This document shows, piece after piece, positions 1 to 8,554 of a stretch of DNA of 64,000 nt. Under the pieces are notes generated by a model. It was not told the DNA's origin. It did not search any database and was given only the letters and a program-made list of their open reading frames with translations. The DNA is taken from the NCBI RefSeq assembly GCF_003007735.2, contig NZ_PXNQ02000002.1, forward strand, positions 62,001 to 126,000. Direction: 5' to 3'. The translations under genes and the position numbers were made by a program. Positions within the stretch are counted from its first letter, which is position 1. Each line of letters begins with the position of its first letter. Source of the stretch: Paracoccus methylarcula (GTDB taxonomy: Bacteria; Pseudomonadota; Alphaproteobacteria; Rhodobacterales; Rhodobacteraceae).

Positions 1-603
1 GGGCAGGGCGGCCGTATCCAGCGCTATGTCCTGGTGCCGCCGGGGCGCGAGGCGCTGCGGCGGATGCTGAAAGCCGGGGGGCGGGACGCGGAGGACCATG
101 CCGAAAAGCACCGGGTCTGGGATGAACATGTCGTCGAGGATCCCGAGGATGGCCGCCGCCGCCGCACCCGGATCAATCTTGCCGAGAGCCCGCTGCTGGT
201 CCTGGCGCGACGCCGCAATGCGAATGGCCAGCCCTTTCTGACCCCCGGCATGGTTGCCGCCGGAGAACGGCTGCGCGAGGATTTCGAACTGGCCCAGATG
301 GGGCCTCGCGTCACCCAGAACTGGGAAGGCTTCCTGACCGCGGGCATCGATGCCGCTTGCCGGGCTTTCGGCGGCGGATCGACCGGTGCGCGCGAACGGG
401 TGATGGCGGCGCTGCACGATCTCGGACCGGGGCTCGGCGATGTCGCACTGCGCATCTGCTGCTTTCTCGAAGGAATGGAGATGACCGAACGGCGCCTCGG
501 CTGGACGGCGCGCTCGGGCAAGATCGTGCTGGGCCTGGCCCTGATGCGGCTCGAACGGCATTACGAGGAGCGCTATGGCAAGAACGCGCCGCCAATCGGT
601 TGA
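1..603 (+). CDS. DUF6456 domain protein, 5' end missing
   Basis: The reading frame is open from the first base of the window, so the true start lies upstream; a GTG at 34 is the first internal start but is probably not the real one. The C-terminal part carries the features I associate with the alphaproteobacterial DUF6456 family: an ESPLLVLARRR stretch, then PFLTPGMVAAGERLREDFE and a helical end with GMEMTERRLGW. In other members an N-terminal helix-turn-helix-like region precedes this domain, which suggests DNA binding, but that part is not in the window. The molecular role is unknown. It ends about 110 bases before the oxyR-like gene on the same strand, with no clear operon link. Confidence 0.75.
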   Translation, partial: GQGGRIQRYVLVPPGREALRRMLKAGGRDAEDHAEKHRVWDEHVVEDPEDGRRRRTRINLAESPLLVLARRRNANGQPFLTPGMVAAGERLREDFELAQMGPRVTQNWEGFLTAGIDAACRAFGGGSTGARERVMAALHDLGPGLGDVALRICCFLEGMEMTERRLGWTARSGKIVLGLALMRLERHYEERYGKNAPPIG

Positions 604-711
604 GAACCGATCCCGCATAATCGCCCCTTGCCAGTGCTACCGGATTGATAAGACCTCTGGTGCCGAATAAGCTGAACGGCAGGATTTCGAATAATTCGAT
701 CAGTGAAGCTT

Positions 712-1644
712 ATGAATATCACCTTCCGCCAGCTGCGATACTTCCTGGCCCTGGCCGAGCAGAGGCATTTCACCCGCGCGGCCGAGACGATCCACGTGAC
801 CCAACCCGCCCTGTCGATGCAGATCCGCGCGCTAGAGGAGATGGCGGGCGGGCAGCTGGTCGAACGGACTCCGACCGGGATCGTGCTGACACCGCGCGGA
901 CGGGCGCTGGCCGATCATGCCCGAAAGGTGCTGGCAACCATGTCGGGGCTGGAGCAGGCCTTGCGGCAACCGGGGCAGGGCGGGCGGCTGCGGCTCGGGA
1001 TGATCCCGACCGTCGCGCCCTATCTGCTGCCCGAGGCGCTGCCGGAATTGCGGGCCAGCGATATCGGGCGGGATCTGCATCTGCGCGAGGCGATGACCGA
1101 GCGGCTTCTGAACGAATTGGAATCCGGTCGCCTCGATGCCGCCGTGGTGGCCACCCCGCCCGAGGATGACGGCATGGTCGCGGTGCCCCTGTTCACCGAT
1201 CGTTTCCTGTTGGCAGGGAGTTCCGGGCGGATTGCCGGCTTTTCCGACCGCGCCGACAGCCTGCGTCCGCAATCGCTGGATCCGGCGCAGCTTCTGTTGC
1301 TGGACGAGGGGCATTGCCTGGGCGATCAGGCGCTGGAGGTCTGCGGGCTGTCCCGCCGGGGTGGGCGGCTGGATCTTGGCGCCGCGTCGCTTTCCACGCT
1401 GTGTCGATTGGCGGCGCAGGGGATGGGCCTGACCTTCCTGCCCGAGATCGCCCGGAGGCAGGAAATGGCGGCGGCGCCGGGACTCGCCGCGATTCGTTTC
1501 CCTGATCCGCAGCCCGCGCGGCAGGTGCTCTTGATGCGCCGCGCCTCCACCCCGGCGGATGGCTGGTTCGACGAGCTGGCCGATACATTACGGCAGGCCG
1601 GGCAGGGATTGCTTGCCGATGACGGGGTTTCGCAGTTTCGCTGA
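712..1644 (+). CDS. oxyR: LysR-type peroxide sensor, OxyR-like
   Basis: LysR-family activator of peroxide-defence genes. The N-terminus (MNITFRQLRYFLALAEQRHF) follows the OxyR pattern, with a winged helix over about residues 1-60. The decisive feature is GHCLGDQALEVC in the effector domain: the two cysteines are nine residues apart, the same spacing as the redox pair Cys199/Cys208 of E. coli OxyR, and ASLSTLCRLAAQGMGLTFLP follows as in that family. I chose the ATG at 712 because it gives the standard MNI start; a GTG at 703 would add only three residues. The gene converges with the next LysR gene, 7 bases between stops. No catalase gene is adjacent, so the regulated target is not visible here. 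Confidence 0.88.
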   Translation: MNITFRQLRYFLALAEQRHFTRAAETIHVTQPALSMQIRALEEMAGGQLVERTPTGIVLTPRGRALADHARKVLATMSGLEQALRQPGQGGRLRLGMIPTVAPYLLPEALPELRASDIGRDLHLREAMTERLLNELESGRLDAAVVATPPEDDGMVAVPLFTDRFLLAGSSGRIAGFSDRADSLRPQSLDPAQLLLLDEGHCLGDQALEVCGLSRRGGRLDLGAASLSTLCRLAAQGMGLTFLPEIARRQEMAAAPGLAAIRFPDPQPARQVLLMRRASTPADGWFDELADTLRQAGQGLLADDGVSQFR

Positions 1645-1651
1645 AACTTCC

Positions 1652-2545
1652 CTAGAAGACCTTCTTCAATTCCCGCACCGCGTAATCGGCGAACATGCGG
1701 ACCTTTGGGTCCTGCAGGCGGCGATGCGGGGTCAGGCTGCCGAACTGGGCGGGCATGGGCGGGGCTTCGGGGAGCACGGTGACCAGCCGCCCGGCCCTGA
1801 TGTCGTCGATCACCTCGTATTGCGGGCGATTCGCGATTCCCTCTCCGCCAAGCGCCCACGAGGTCAGCACATCCCCGTCATCGGTGTCGAAACGTCCCGA
1901 CACCATCATCTTTTTCGGGCCTTCCCCGGTCTGGAGCACCCAGAAATATTCCGGGCTGCGCGGGTATCGCAGCAAAAGGCAATTGTGATCGGCCAGATCC
2001 TCGGGGCGTTCGGGTGTGCCATGCGCGGCAAGATATTCGGGCGAGGCGACCAGCATCCGCGGACAATCCGCGATCTTTCGCCATTTCAGTGTCGAATCGG
2101 CAGGCTCCCCCAGAAAGAAAGCCAGATCAATGGCATCCTCGACGATATTCACGTTGCGGTCGGACAGGCGCAGGCGGAACTCCACCCCCGGGTTCTCGTG
2201 GCAGAAGGGCGGGATCAATGGCGCGATCAATCGTCGGCCCAATCCCAGGGGCGCGGTCAGCCGGATCACCCCTTGCGGCTTGCCCGAGAAGCTGCTGACC
2301 ATCGCCTCGGCCTCGTCCAGCGTGTCGATGACGCGGCGGGCATGGTCATAGAAGGCGCGCCCGATCTCGGTCGGGGTCAGCTTGCGGGTCGTGCGGTTCA
2401 GAAGCCGCACACCAAAGCGATTTTCAAGATCCTTGATACGATTCGAGGCGACGGCGGGCGACAGCCGCAAGTCCCTGCCACCGGCGGTGATCGAGCCCAG
2501 TTCGATCACGCGGACGAAGACTCTCAGACTTTCAAGATAGGACAT
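1652..2545 (-). CDS. LysR-family regulator divergent from the xdh operon
   Basis: A 297-residue LysR-type regulator: winged helix-turn-helix at about residues 1-60 (SLRVFVRVIELGSITAGGRDL), then a periplasmic-binding-like effector domain (GVIRLTAPLGLGRRLIAPL). This sequence type is the large CrgA/DmlR-like branch. It is transcribed away from xdhA, with 111 bases between the two starts, the usual arrangement for a LysR regulator controlling its divergent neighbour. It may therefore respond to a purine such as xanthine or to a related intermediate and control xdhABC-guaD; that is inference from position only. I did not find a convincing T-N11-A operator in the shared spacer. Confidence 0.85.
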   Translation of the reverse strand: MSYLESLRVFVRVIELGSITAGGRDLRLSPAVASNRIKDLENRFGVRLLNRTTRKLTPTEIGRAFYDHARRVIDTLDEAEAMVSSFSGKPQGVIRLTAPLGLGRRLIAPLIPPFCHENPGVEFRLRLSDRNVNIVEDAIDLAFFLGEPADSTLKWRKIADCPRMLVASPEYLAAHGTPERPEDLADHNCLLLRYPRSPEYFWVLQTGEGPKKMMVSGRFDTDDGDVLTSWALGGEGIANRPQYEVIDDIRAGRLVTVLPEAPPMPAQFGSLTPHRRLQDPKVRMFADYAVRELKKVF

Positions 2546-2656
2546 CGGGTTAGGCCGCTTTCAAGGAATCGTGTAAAGTCTTCCGCGTCGGGACCGATTT
2601 CGCAACGATTCTTTCCGGCTTACGCTTCGGACGGTTTCACAGCCAGGAGGATTGCC

Positions 2657-4108
2657 ATGAAGCCCGAGCTGCGCTTTCTGCTGAACGATCAGGAGATCAG
2701 GCTGACCGAGGTCGGTACCTCGGATACATTGCTGGATCATCTGCGCATCGCCCGCCGCCTGACCGGCACCAAGGAGGGCTGCGCCGAGGGCGATTGCGGT
2801 GCCTGCACGGTGCTGCTGGGCCGGTTGACCGGGGATGGGCTGGTCTATGAGCCGATCAATGCCTGCATCCGGTTCCTGGCATCCTGCCATGCCTGCCATG
2901 TCGTTACGGTCGAGCATCTGCGCGGCCCGGATGGCGGGCTGCATCCGATCCAGAAGGCGATGGTCGAACATCACGGCAGCCAATGCGGCTTCTGCACGCC
3001 GGGGATCGTCATGTCGCTTTACGGCTTGTGGATGAGCGATCCGCAGGCGGGCGTGACGCAGATCGAAGAGGCGCTGCAGGGCAATCTCTGCCGCTGCACC
3101 GGCTATGAGCCGATCGTGAAGGCCGCCCTGGCGGCCGGGCAGCTGGGCGGTCAGGCGATGGATGCGCTGACGGTCGAGCGCGACGCGGTGGCGGCACGGC
3201 TGCGCGCGATGCGCGAGGGCCGGGTCGAGCTGTCCAAGGGTGACGAACGTGCGATCATTCCCGCTGATGTGGATGATTTTGCGACAGTTTTGGCAGAGAA
3301 CCCCAAGGCAACCATTGTGGCGGGTGCGACCGATGTCGGGCTGTGGGTGACGAAATTCCTGCGCGACATCTCCCCCGCCGTCTTCATTGGCCACCTGATG
3401 AAGGGCATCGAGGTGAAGGGCGATGAGCTCCGCCTTGGCGCGGGCGTGACCTATAGCGAGGCCGCCCCGCTGATTGCCAAGCATATCCCTGCCGCGCATG
3501 ATTACTGGCTGCGCATCGGCGGCTGGCAGGTCCGCAACATGGGCACTGTCGGCGCGAATATCGCCAATGGCTCGCCCATCGGTGACACGCCGCCCCTGCT
3601 GATCGCGCTCGGCGCGCGGATCGTGCTGCGCAAGGGTGCGGCCCGGCGCGAGGTGGCGCTGGAGGATTTCTTCATCGATTACGGCAAGCAGGACCGTGCT
3701 CCCGGTGAATTCGTCGAAGAGGTCATCATCCCGACGCACCGCCAGGCGAAATTGGCCGCCTACAAGATCTCGAAGCGCCGCGACAGCGATATCACCGCCG
3801 TCGCCGCCGGTTTTTGCCTGAGCGTTGAAAATGGTATCATCACGCAGGCGAAGGTCGCATTCGGCGGCATGGCCGCGATTCCCAAGCGTGCCGCGCAGGC
3901 CGAGGCGGCGCTGACCGGGCAGCCCTTTGCCGCCGACAGCTTCGACGCCGCCGCCCGTGCCGTGGCAGGGGATTTCCAGCCCCTGACCGATTGGCGGGCG
4001 AGCGCCGAATACCGTCAGGCCATCGCCGCCAACCTGTTCCGCCGCTTCTGGCTGGAGCAATCCGAACCCGATCTGCCCGTGCGGCTGCAATACGCGGTGG
4101 GAGAATGA
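2657..4108 (+). CDS. xdhA: Xanthine dehydrogenase small subunit (2Fe-2S and FAD)
   Basis: Electron-transfer subunit of xanthine dehydrogenase, which oxidises hypoxanthine to xanthine and then urate in the cytoplasm with NAD as acceptor. The N-terminal plant-type 2Fe-2S domain shows Cys42, Cys47 and Cys50 with a likely fourth ligand at Cys70. The second cluster has Cys110, Cys113, Cys145 and Cys147 (QCGFC and CRCTGY). From about residue 200 a FAD-binding domain follows (TIVAGATDVGLWVTK; MGTVGANIANGSPIGDTPP). The frame is open far upstream, but ATG 2657 has AGGAGG six bases before it and begins exactly at the ferredoxin fold. The stop overlaps the xdhB start as ATGA. Confidence 0.96.
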   Translation: MKPELRFLLNDQEIRLTEVGTSDTLLDHLRIARRLTGTKEGCAEGDCGACTVLLGRLTGDGLVYEPINACIRFLASCHACHVVTVEHLRGPDGGLHPIQKAMVEHHGSQCGFCTPGIVMSLYGLWMSDPQAGVTQIEEALQGNLCRCTGYEPIVKAALAAGQLGGQAMDALTVERDAVAARLRAMREGRVELSKGDERAIIPADVDDFATVLAENPKATIVAGATDVGLWVTKFLRDISPAVFIGHLMKGIEVKGDELRLGAGVTYSEAAPLIAKHIPAAHDYWLRIGGWQVRNMGTVGANIANGSPIGDTPPLLIALGARIVLRKGAARREVALEDFFIDYGKQDRAPGEFVEEVIIPTHRQAKLAAYKISKRRDSDITAVAAGFCLSVENGIITQAKVAFGGMAAIPKRAAQAEAALTGQPFAADSFDAAARAVAGDFQPLTDWRASAEYRQAIAANLFRRFWLEQSEPDLPVRLQYAVGE

Positions 4109-6417
4109 GCATGAAAGACGATACCCTCATCAAGGGTCTGGCCCATAGCGAGACGATCCACGATTCGGCCATCAAGCATGTGACCGGCCGGGCCGAATAT
4201 ACCGACGATCTGGCCGAGCCTCATGGCCTGCTCCACGCCTATCTGGGCCTGTCGCAATGCGCCCATGGCCGCATCACCGGGATGGATTTCACCGATACGC
4301 TGGCCGCGCCCGGGGTTATCGGGGTGCTGACCGCCAAGGATGTTCCGGGCGTCAACGATGTCGCGCCGAATGACAAGCATGACGATCCGGTCTTTGCCGA
4401 AGATGAGGTGAAGTTCTGGGGTCAGCCCGTCTTTGCGGTCATCGCCGAAACCCGTGATCAGGCCCGCCGTGCCGCCCACAAGGCCAGGATCGACTATGAA
4501 GAGCTGCCCTTCGCGCTTGACCCCGTTGCTGCGCGCGATGCCGGGATGGATTACGTCACCGAGCCGCTAACGCTGAAACGTGGCGATGCCGGGGCCGGGA
4601 TGGCCGCCGCTCCACGCCGCATCAAGGGACGGTTCGGGATCGGCGGGCAGGATCACTTCTATCTCGAGGGCCAGATCGCCATGGCGGTGCCGGGCGAGGA
4701 CGAGGATGTCGCAGTCAATGTCTCGACCCAGCATCCAAGCGAGGTGCAGCATATGGTCGCCCATGTGCTGGACGTGCCATCGCATTCGGTCGTCGTGAAT
4801 GTGCGCCGCATGGGCGGGGGATTCGGCGGCAAGGAGACGCAGATGAACCTGTTCGCCTGCGTCGCCGCCATGGCCGCGAAGAAATGGAACCGCGCGGTGA
4901 AGATCCGCCCCGACCGCGACGACGACATGACGGCGACCGGCAAACGCCATGATTTCGTGGTCGATTACGAGGTCGGCTTCGATGACGAGGGCCATATCCT
5001 GGCCGTCGAGGGCGATTGGTATGCGCGCTGCGGTTTCTCGGCCGATCTGTCGGGGCCGGTGACCGACCGGGCGCTGTTCCACGCCGATAACGCCTATTAC
5101 TACCCCGATGTGCTTCTGCGCAGCCATCCGATGCGGACCAACACCGTCAGCAACACCGCGTTCCGGGGCTTTGGCGGACCGCAAGGCGTCATCGTGGCCG
5201 AGCGGATGATCGAAGAGATCGCCTATGCGCTTGGCCGCGACCCCTACGAGATCCGGCAGAAGAACCTCTACAAGAACGGGCAGTTGACCCCCTATCACCA
5301 GGAGGTCAGCGACCAGATCCTGCCGCGCATCTTCGAGGAACTCGAGGCTGACAGCGATTACCAGGCCCGCCGTCAGGCTGTGCTGGACTGGAACTCGAAG
5401 GGAGGCGTGATCCGCAAGGGCATCGCCCTGACCCCGGTGAAATTCGGCATCAGCTTTACCGCGACATGGTTCAACCAGGCCGGTTCGCTGATCCATGTCT
5501 ATTCCGACGGCTCCATCGCGCTGAACCATGGCGGAACCGAGATGGGGCAGGGCCTGAACACCAAGGTCGCGCAGGTCGTGGCCGAGGCCTTTCAATGCGA
5601 CATCTCGCGCATCAAGATCACCCGGACGACGACCGAGAAGGTGCCGAATACGTCGGCCACCGCGGCCTCGTCGGGCACCGACCTGAACGGTATGGCGGCG
5701 CTGGACGCGGCCGAGCAGATCAAGGCCCGGCTGGTCGATTTCGTCGCCGAGCGCTGGCAGGCCCCGCGCGAGGATGTGCGTTTCGTGCCCGGCCATGTCA
5801 TGGCGGGCGAGACGGCGATCCCCTGGGACGAGGTGATCAAGGCCGCTTATATGGCCCGCATCCACCTGTCGGCGGCGGGCTTCTACAAGACGCCCAAGAT
5901 CCATTGGGACCGCGCGACGGGGCAGGGGCGGCCCTTCTATTACTTCGCCTATGGCGCGGCGGTGTCCGAGGTTTCCGTCGATACGCTGACCGGTGAATAC
6001 GTGATCGATCGCGCCGATGTGATCCACGATGTCGGCCGCAGCCTGAACCCGGCCATCGACAAGGGCCAGGTCGAGGGCGCCTTCGTGCAGGGCACCGGCT
6101 GGCTGACCTGCGAGGAGCTCTGGTGGGATGACAAGGGCCAGTTGCGCACGCAAGCGCCCTCGACCTACAAGATCCCGCTTGCCTCGGACCGCCCGCGCAT
6201 CTTCAACGTGAAGCTGGCCGACTGGTCGGAAAACAGCGAGCGCACGATCAAGCGGTCCAAGGCCGTGGGCGAGCCTCCCTTCATGCTGGGCATCAGCGTG
6301 TTCGAGGCGATCAACATGGCCGTCGCCTCGGTGGGCGATTACCGCGAACCTGCCCGCCTCGATGCCCCCGCCACGCCCGAGCGCGTGCTGATGGCCGTGA
6401 ACCGGCTGAAGGGATGA
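4105..6417 (+). CDS. xdhB: Xanthine dehydrogenase molybdopterin-binding subunit
   Basis: Large catalytic subunit carrying the molybdenum cofactor, 770 residues. Family motifs appear in order: GGQDHFYLEGQ, RRMGGGFGGKE (about residues 233-243), NTAFRGFGGPQG, EMGQGLNTK and, near the C-terminus, KAVGEPPF, whose glutamate (Glu723 counted from ATG 4105) is the expected catalytic base. The start at 4105 overlaps the xdhA stop as ATGA, which couples translation of the two subunits; a second ATG at 4111 is also possible. The stop overlaps xdhC in the same way. No truncation or frame break is visible. Confidence 0.96.
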   Translation: MSMKDDTLIKGLAHSETIHDSAIKHVTGRAEYTDDLAEPHGLLHAYLGLSQCAHGRITGMDFTDTLAAPGVIGVLTAKDVPGVNDVAPNDKHDDPVFAEDEVKFWGQPVFAVIAETRDQARRAAHKARIDYEELPFALDPVAARDAGMDYVTEPLTLKRGDAGAGMAAAPRRIKGRFGIGGQDHFYLEGQIAMAVPGEDEDVAVNVSTQHPSEVQHMVAHVLDVPSHSVVVNVRRMGGGFGGKETQMNLFACVAAMAAKKWNRAVKIRPDRDDDMTATGKRHDFVVDYEVGFDDEGHILAVEGDWYARCGFSADLSGPVTDRALFHADNAYYYPDVLLRSHPMRTNTVSNTAFRGFGGPQGVIVAERMIEEIAYALGRDPYEIRQKNLYKNGQLTPYHQEVSDQILPRIFEELEADSDYQARRQAVLDWNSKGGVIRKGIALTPVKFGISFTATWFNQAGSLIHVYSDGSIALNHGGTEMGQGLNTKVAQVVAEAFQCDISRIKITRTTTEKVPNTSATAASSGTDLNGMAALDAAEQIKARLVDFVAERWQAPREDVRFVPGHVMAGETAIPWDEVIKAAYMARIHLSAAGFYKTPKIHWDRATGQGRPFYYFAYGAAVSEVSVDTLTGEYVIDRADVIHDVGRSLNPAIDKGQVEGAFVQGTGWLTCEELWWDDKGQLRTQAPSTYKIPLASDRPRIFNVKLADWSENSERTIKRSKAVGEPPFMLGISVFEAINMAVASVGDYREPARLDAPATPERVLMAVNRLKG

Positions 6418-7154
6418 TCCGGGTCCGCGTCATATCGGCCAAGGGCTCGACCCCGCGCGACGAGGGGGCCGAGATGTTCGTCGGCCCCGATTCTGTCGAA
6501 GGCACGATCGGCGGCGGGCAACTGGAATACATGGCCATCGACCGCGCCCGGCGGATGCTGGAAACCGGCGAGGCGCAGGCCGAGATGGATATCCCGCTTG
6601 GCCCAGAGATCGGGCAATGCTGCGGTGGCCGTGTCCGGCTCAGCCTCGACCGAGGGGGCGCGGTGCCGCAGGATCATCCCGATGTGCTGATCTTCGGCGC
6701 GGGCCATGTCGGCCGGGCGCTGGCGCTGGCGCTGCAGCCGCTGCCGGTCAATGCCGCGCTGATCGACCAGCGCCCCGAGGAACTGGCGCTCGCTGCGCCC
6801 GGTATCGAGACCCGTCTCACTCCACTGCCCGAGGCCGAGATCCGCGCCGCCCGCCCCGGTTCCGCCATCGTCATCCTGACCCATGACCATGCGCTGGATT
6901 TCATGCTGGTCGCCGAGGCGCTGTCGCGCAACGACCTCGCCTATATCGGCATGATCGGCAGCGCCACGAAACGCGCGCAGTTCAACCGCTTTGCCCGCGA
7001 CCGTGGCATCGACCCGGCGCCGCTGACCTCTCCCATCGGCGCGGGGTTCTCGTCCGACAAGCGCCCGGGGGTAATCGCCGCCTTTACCGCCGCCGAGTTG
7101 ATGACCCGGCTGACCGCAACTTCTTCTTCAGAAAAATATCCATGCAACAGCTGA
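6414..7154 (+). CDS. xdhC: XdhC, molybdenum cofactor insertion chaperone of xanthine dehydrogenase
   Basis: XdhC family members bind and protect the molybdenum cofactor, support its sulfuration and hand it to XdhB. Seen here are the XdhC N-domain (KGSTPRDEGAEMFV, EGTIGGGQLEY, GPEIGQCCGGRV with the paired cysteines) and a C-terminal Rossmann domain (VLIFGAGHVGRALALAL; YIGMIGSATKRAQF; SDKRPGVIAAFTAAEL). The ATGA-coupled start makes the protein begin at MIRVRVISAKGS, so roughly 15-20 residues that precede this point in many family members are absent. The last codons (TSSSEKYPCNS) come from a copy of the dispersed repeat core and overlap guaD by 13 bases. Confidence 0.93.
   Translation: MIRVRVISAKGSTPRDEGAEMFVGPDSVEGTIGGGQLEYMAIDRARRMLETGEAQAEMDIPLGPEIGQCCGGRVRLSLDRGGAVPQDHPDVLIFGAGHVGRALALALQPLPVNAALIDQRPEELALAAPGIETRLTPLPEAEIRAARPGSAIVILTHDHALDFMLVAEALSRNDLAYIGMIGSATKRAQFNRFARDRGIDPAPLTSPIGAGFSSDKRPGVIAAFTAAELMTRLTATSSSEKYPCNS
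7121..7141 (-). repeat. Partial copy of the dispersed intergenic repeat (conserved core only)
   Basis: The bases TTCTTCTTCAGAAAAATATC plus one more C match the core of the repeat seen at nine other places (TTCTTCTTCATGAAAATATC at 37701), differing at only two or three positions. The G/C hairpin half is missing. The core is read through as the C-terminal codons of xdhC and runs directly up to the guaD ATG, so the junction between these two genes seems to have formed on a repeat. Confidence 0.7.
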
Positions 7155-8437
7155 TCCGTGGCCGAGTGCTCGGCTTTCACGCCGATCCCTCTGAGACTGA
7201 CGACAACCACCGCTATATCGAGGATGGGGCGATCCTGATCGAGGATGGCCGCATCCTTGCCGTGGATGAATATGCCGCGCTCGCCCGTCCGGGCGTGACC
7301 GAGATCGACCACCGCCCGCATCTGATCATGCCGGGCTTCATCGATCCGCATATCCATTTTCCGCAGGTGCAGGTGATCGCAAGCTGGGGCGCGCAGCTTC
7401 TGGACTGGCTGAACACCTATACCTTCCCCGAAGAGGCGCGTTTCGCCGATCCCGATCACGCCGCCCGCATGGCGGGGCTGTTCCTTGATCATCTGACCGC
7501 GCATGGCACGACGACGGGCGTCGCCTTCTGCTCGGTCCATGCCACCAGCGCCGAGGCGCTGTTCGCCGCCGCCGAGGCGCGCGACATGGCAATGGTCGCG
7601 GGCAAGGTGATGATGGACCGCAACGCGCCCGATTCCGTGCTGGACACGCCGCAGCAGGGCTATGACGACAGCAAGCGCCTGCTGGAGAAATGGCATGGCA
7701 GGGGGCGGCAGCGCTATGCGATCACACCGCGTTTCGCCATCACCTCGACGCCCGAGCAGATGGAGGCCACGGGCGCGCTGGCCCGCGAATGTCCCGATTG
7801 CCATGTCCAGACCCATCTGAGCGAGAATATCGAAGAGATCGAATTTACTCTAAGTCTTTATCCCAAGGCTCGGGATTATCTGGATATATACGAAAAATAC
7901 GGTTTGCTGTCCGACAGGCTCCTGCTGGGCCATTCGATCCATCTGCGTGAGCGCGAGATCGCCCGGATGGCGGAAACCGGCAGCCGCGCGGTGTTCTGCC
8001 CGACCTCGAACCTGTTCCTCGGCTCGGGCCTGTTCGACGAGGCAGGGCTGCGTGCGGCGGGAATCGTCAGCGGTATCGCCACGGATGTCGGTGGCGGCAC
8101 CAGCTATTCGATGTTGCAGACGCTGAACGAGGGCTACAAGATCCTGCAGTTGCGGGGCCAGAAACTGCATCCGCTGCAGGCCTTCCACTGGGCGACGCGC
8201 GGCAATGCGCTGGCCCTGGGGATGCAGGACCGGATCGGCACGCTGGAGCCCGGATCGGATGCCGACCTGGTGGTGCTGGACGCGCGGGCGACCGAGGCGA
8301 TGGCCCTGCGGATGGAACGGGCAGAGGCGTTGTCGGAAGAGCTGTTCATCCTGCAGATCATGGGGGATGACCGGTCGGTCGCGCAGGTCTACGTGGCCGG
8401 GAAACCGCGGAAGGCCGTCACCGGATCCATGGCGTAA
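7142..8437 (+). CDS. guaD: Guanine deaminase
   Basis: Amidohydrolase that deaminates guanine to xanthine, supplying the substrate for the xdhAB product encoded just upstream. Seen are PGFIDPHIHFPQ with the metal ligands His70 and His72, QTHLSEN, LGHSIHL and ATDVGGGTSYSM with the metal-binding aspartate, followed by the C-terminal LEPGSDADLVVLD strand common to this superfamily. The length of 431 residues is normal for bacterial GuaD. The gene overlaps xdhC by 13 bases, so all four genes from 2657 to 8437 form one coupled purine-degradation operon. No urate oxidase or allantoin gene follows in this window. Confidence 0.94.
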   Translation: MQQLIRGRVLGFHADPSETDDNHRYIEDGAILIEDGRILAVDEYAALARPGVTEIDHRPHLIMPGFIDPHIHFPQVQVIASWGAQLLDWLNTYTFPEEARFADPDHAARMAGLFLDHLTAHGTTTGVAFCSVHATSAEALFAAAEARDMAMVAGKVMMDRNAPDSVLDTPQQGYDDSKRLLEKWHGRGRQRYAITPRFAITSTPEQMEATGALARECPDCHVQTHLSENIEEIEFTLSLYPKARDYLDIYEKYGLLSDRLLLGHSIHLREREIARMAETGSRAVFCPTSNLFLGSGLFDEAGLRAAGIVSGIATDVGGGTSYSMLQTLNEGYKILQLRGQKLHPLQAFHWATRGNALALGMQDRIGTLEPGSDADLVVLDARATEAMALRMERAEALSEELFILQIMGDDRSVAQVYVAGKPRKAVTGSMA

Positions 8438-8554
8438 TATCGACAAGTTTATCCATCTACTTCCCCGGGCATATCCTTGTCGCCTATCGTTTCAGAACGG
8501 GTGGCAGCCCTGGCCGCCATGCGCAAGAAACGGAAGCGGCGGGTATATTGGCGG

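Noticed and set aside
2561..4090. A 509-codon open frame on the minus strand opposite xdhA
   Set aside because: Shadow of xdhA; its only merit is length, and it would cross the divergent promoter region.
4567..6153. A 528-codon open frame on the minus strand opposite xdhB
   Set aside because: Same high-GC shadow effect; the xdhB frame carries all family motifs and the antisense product has none.
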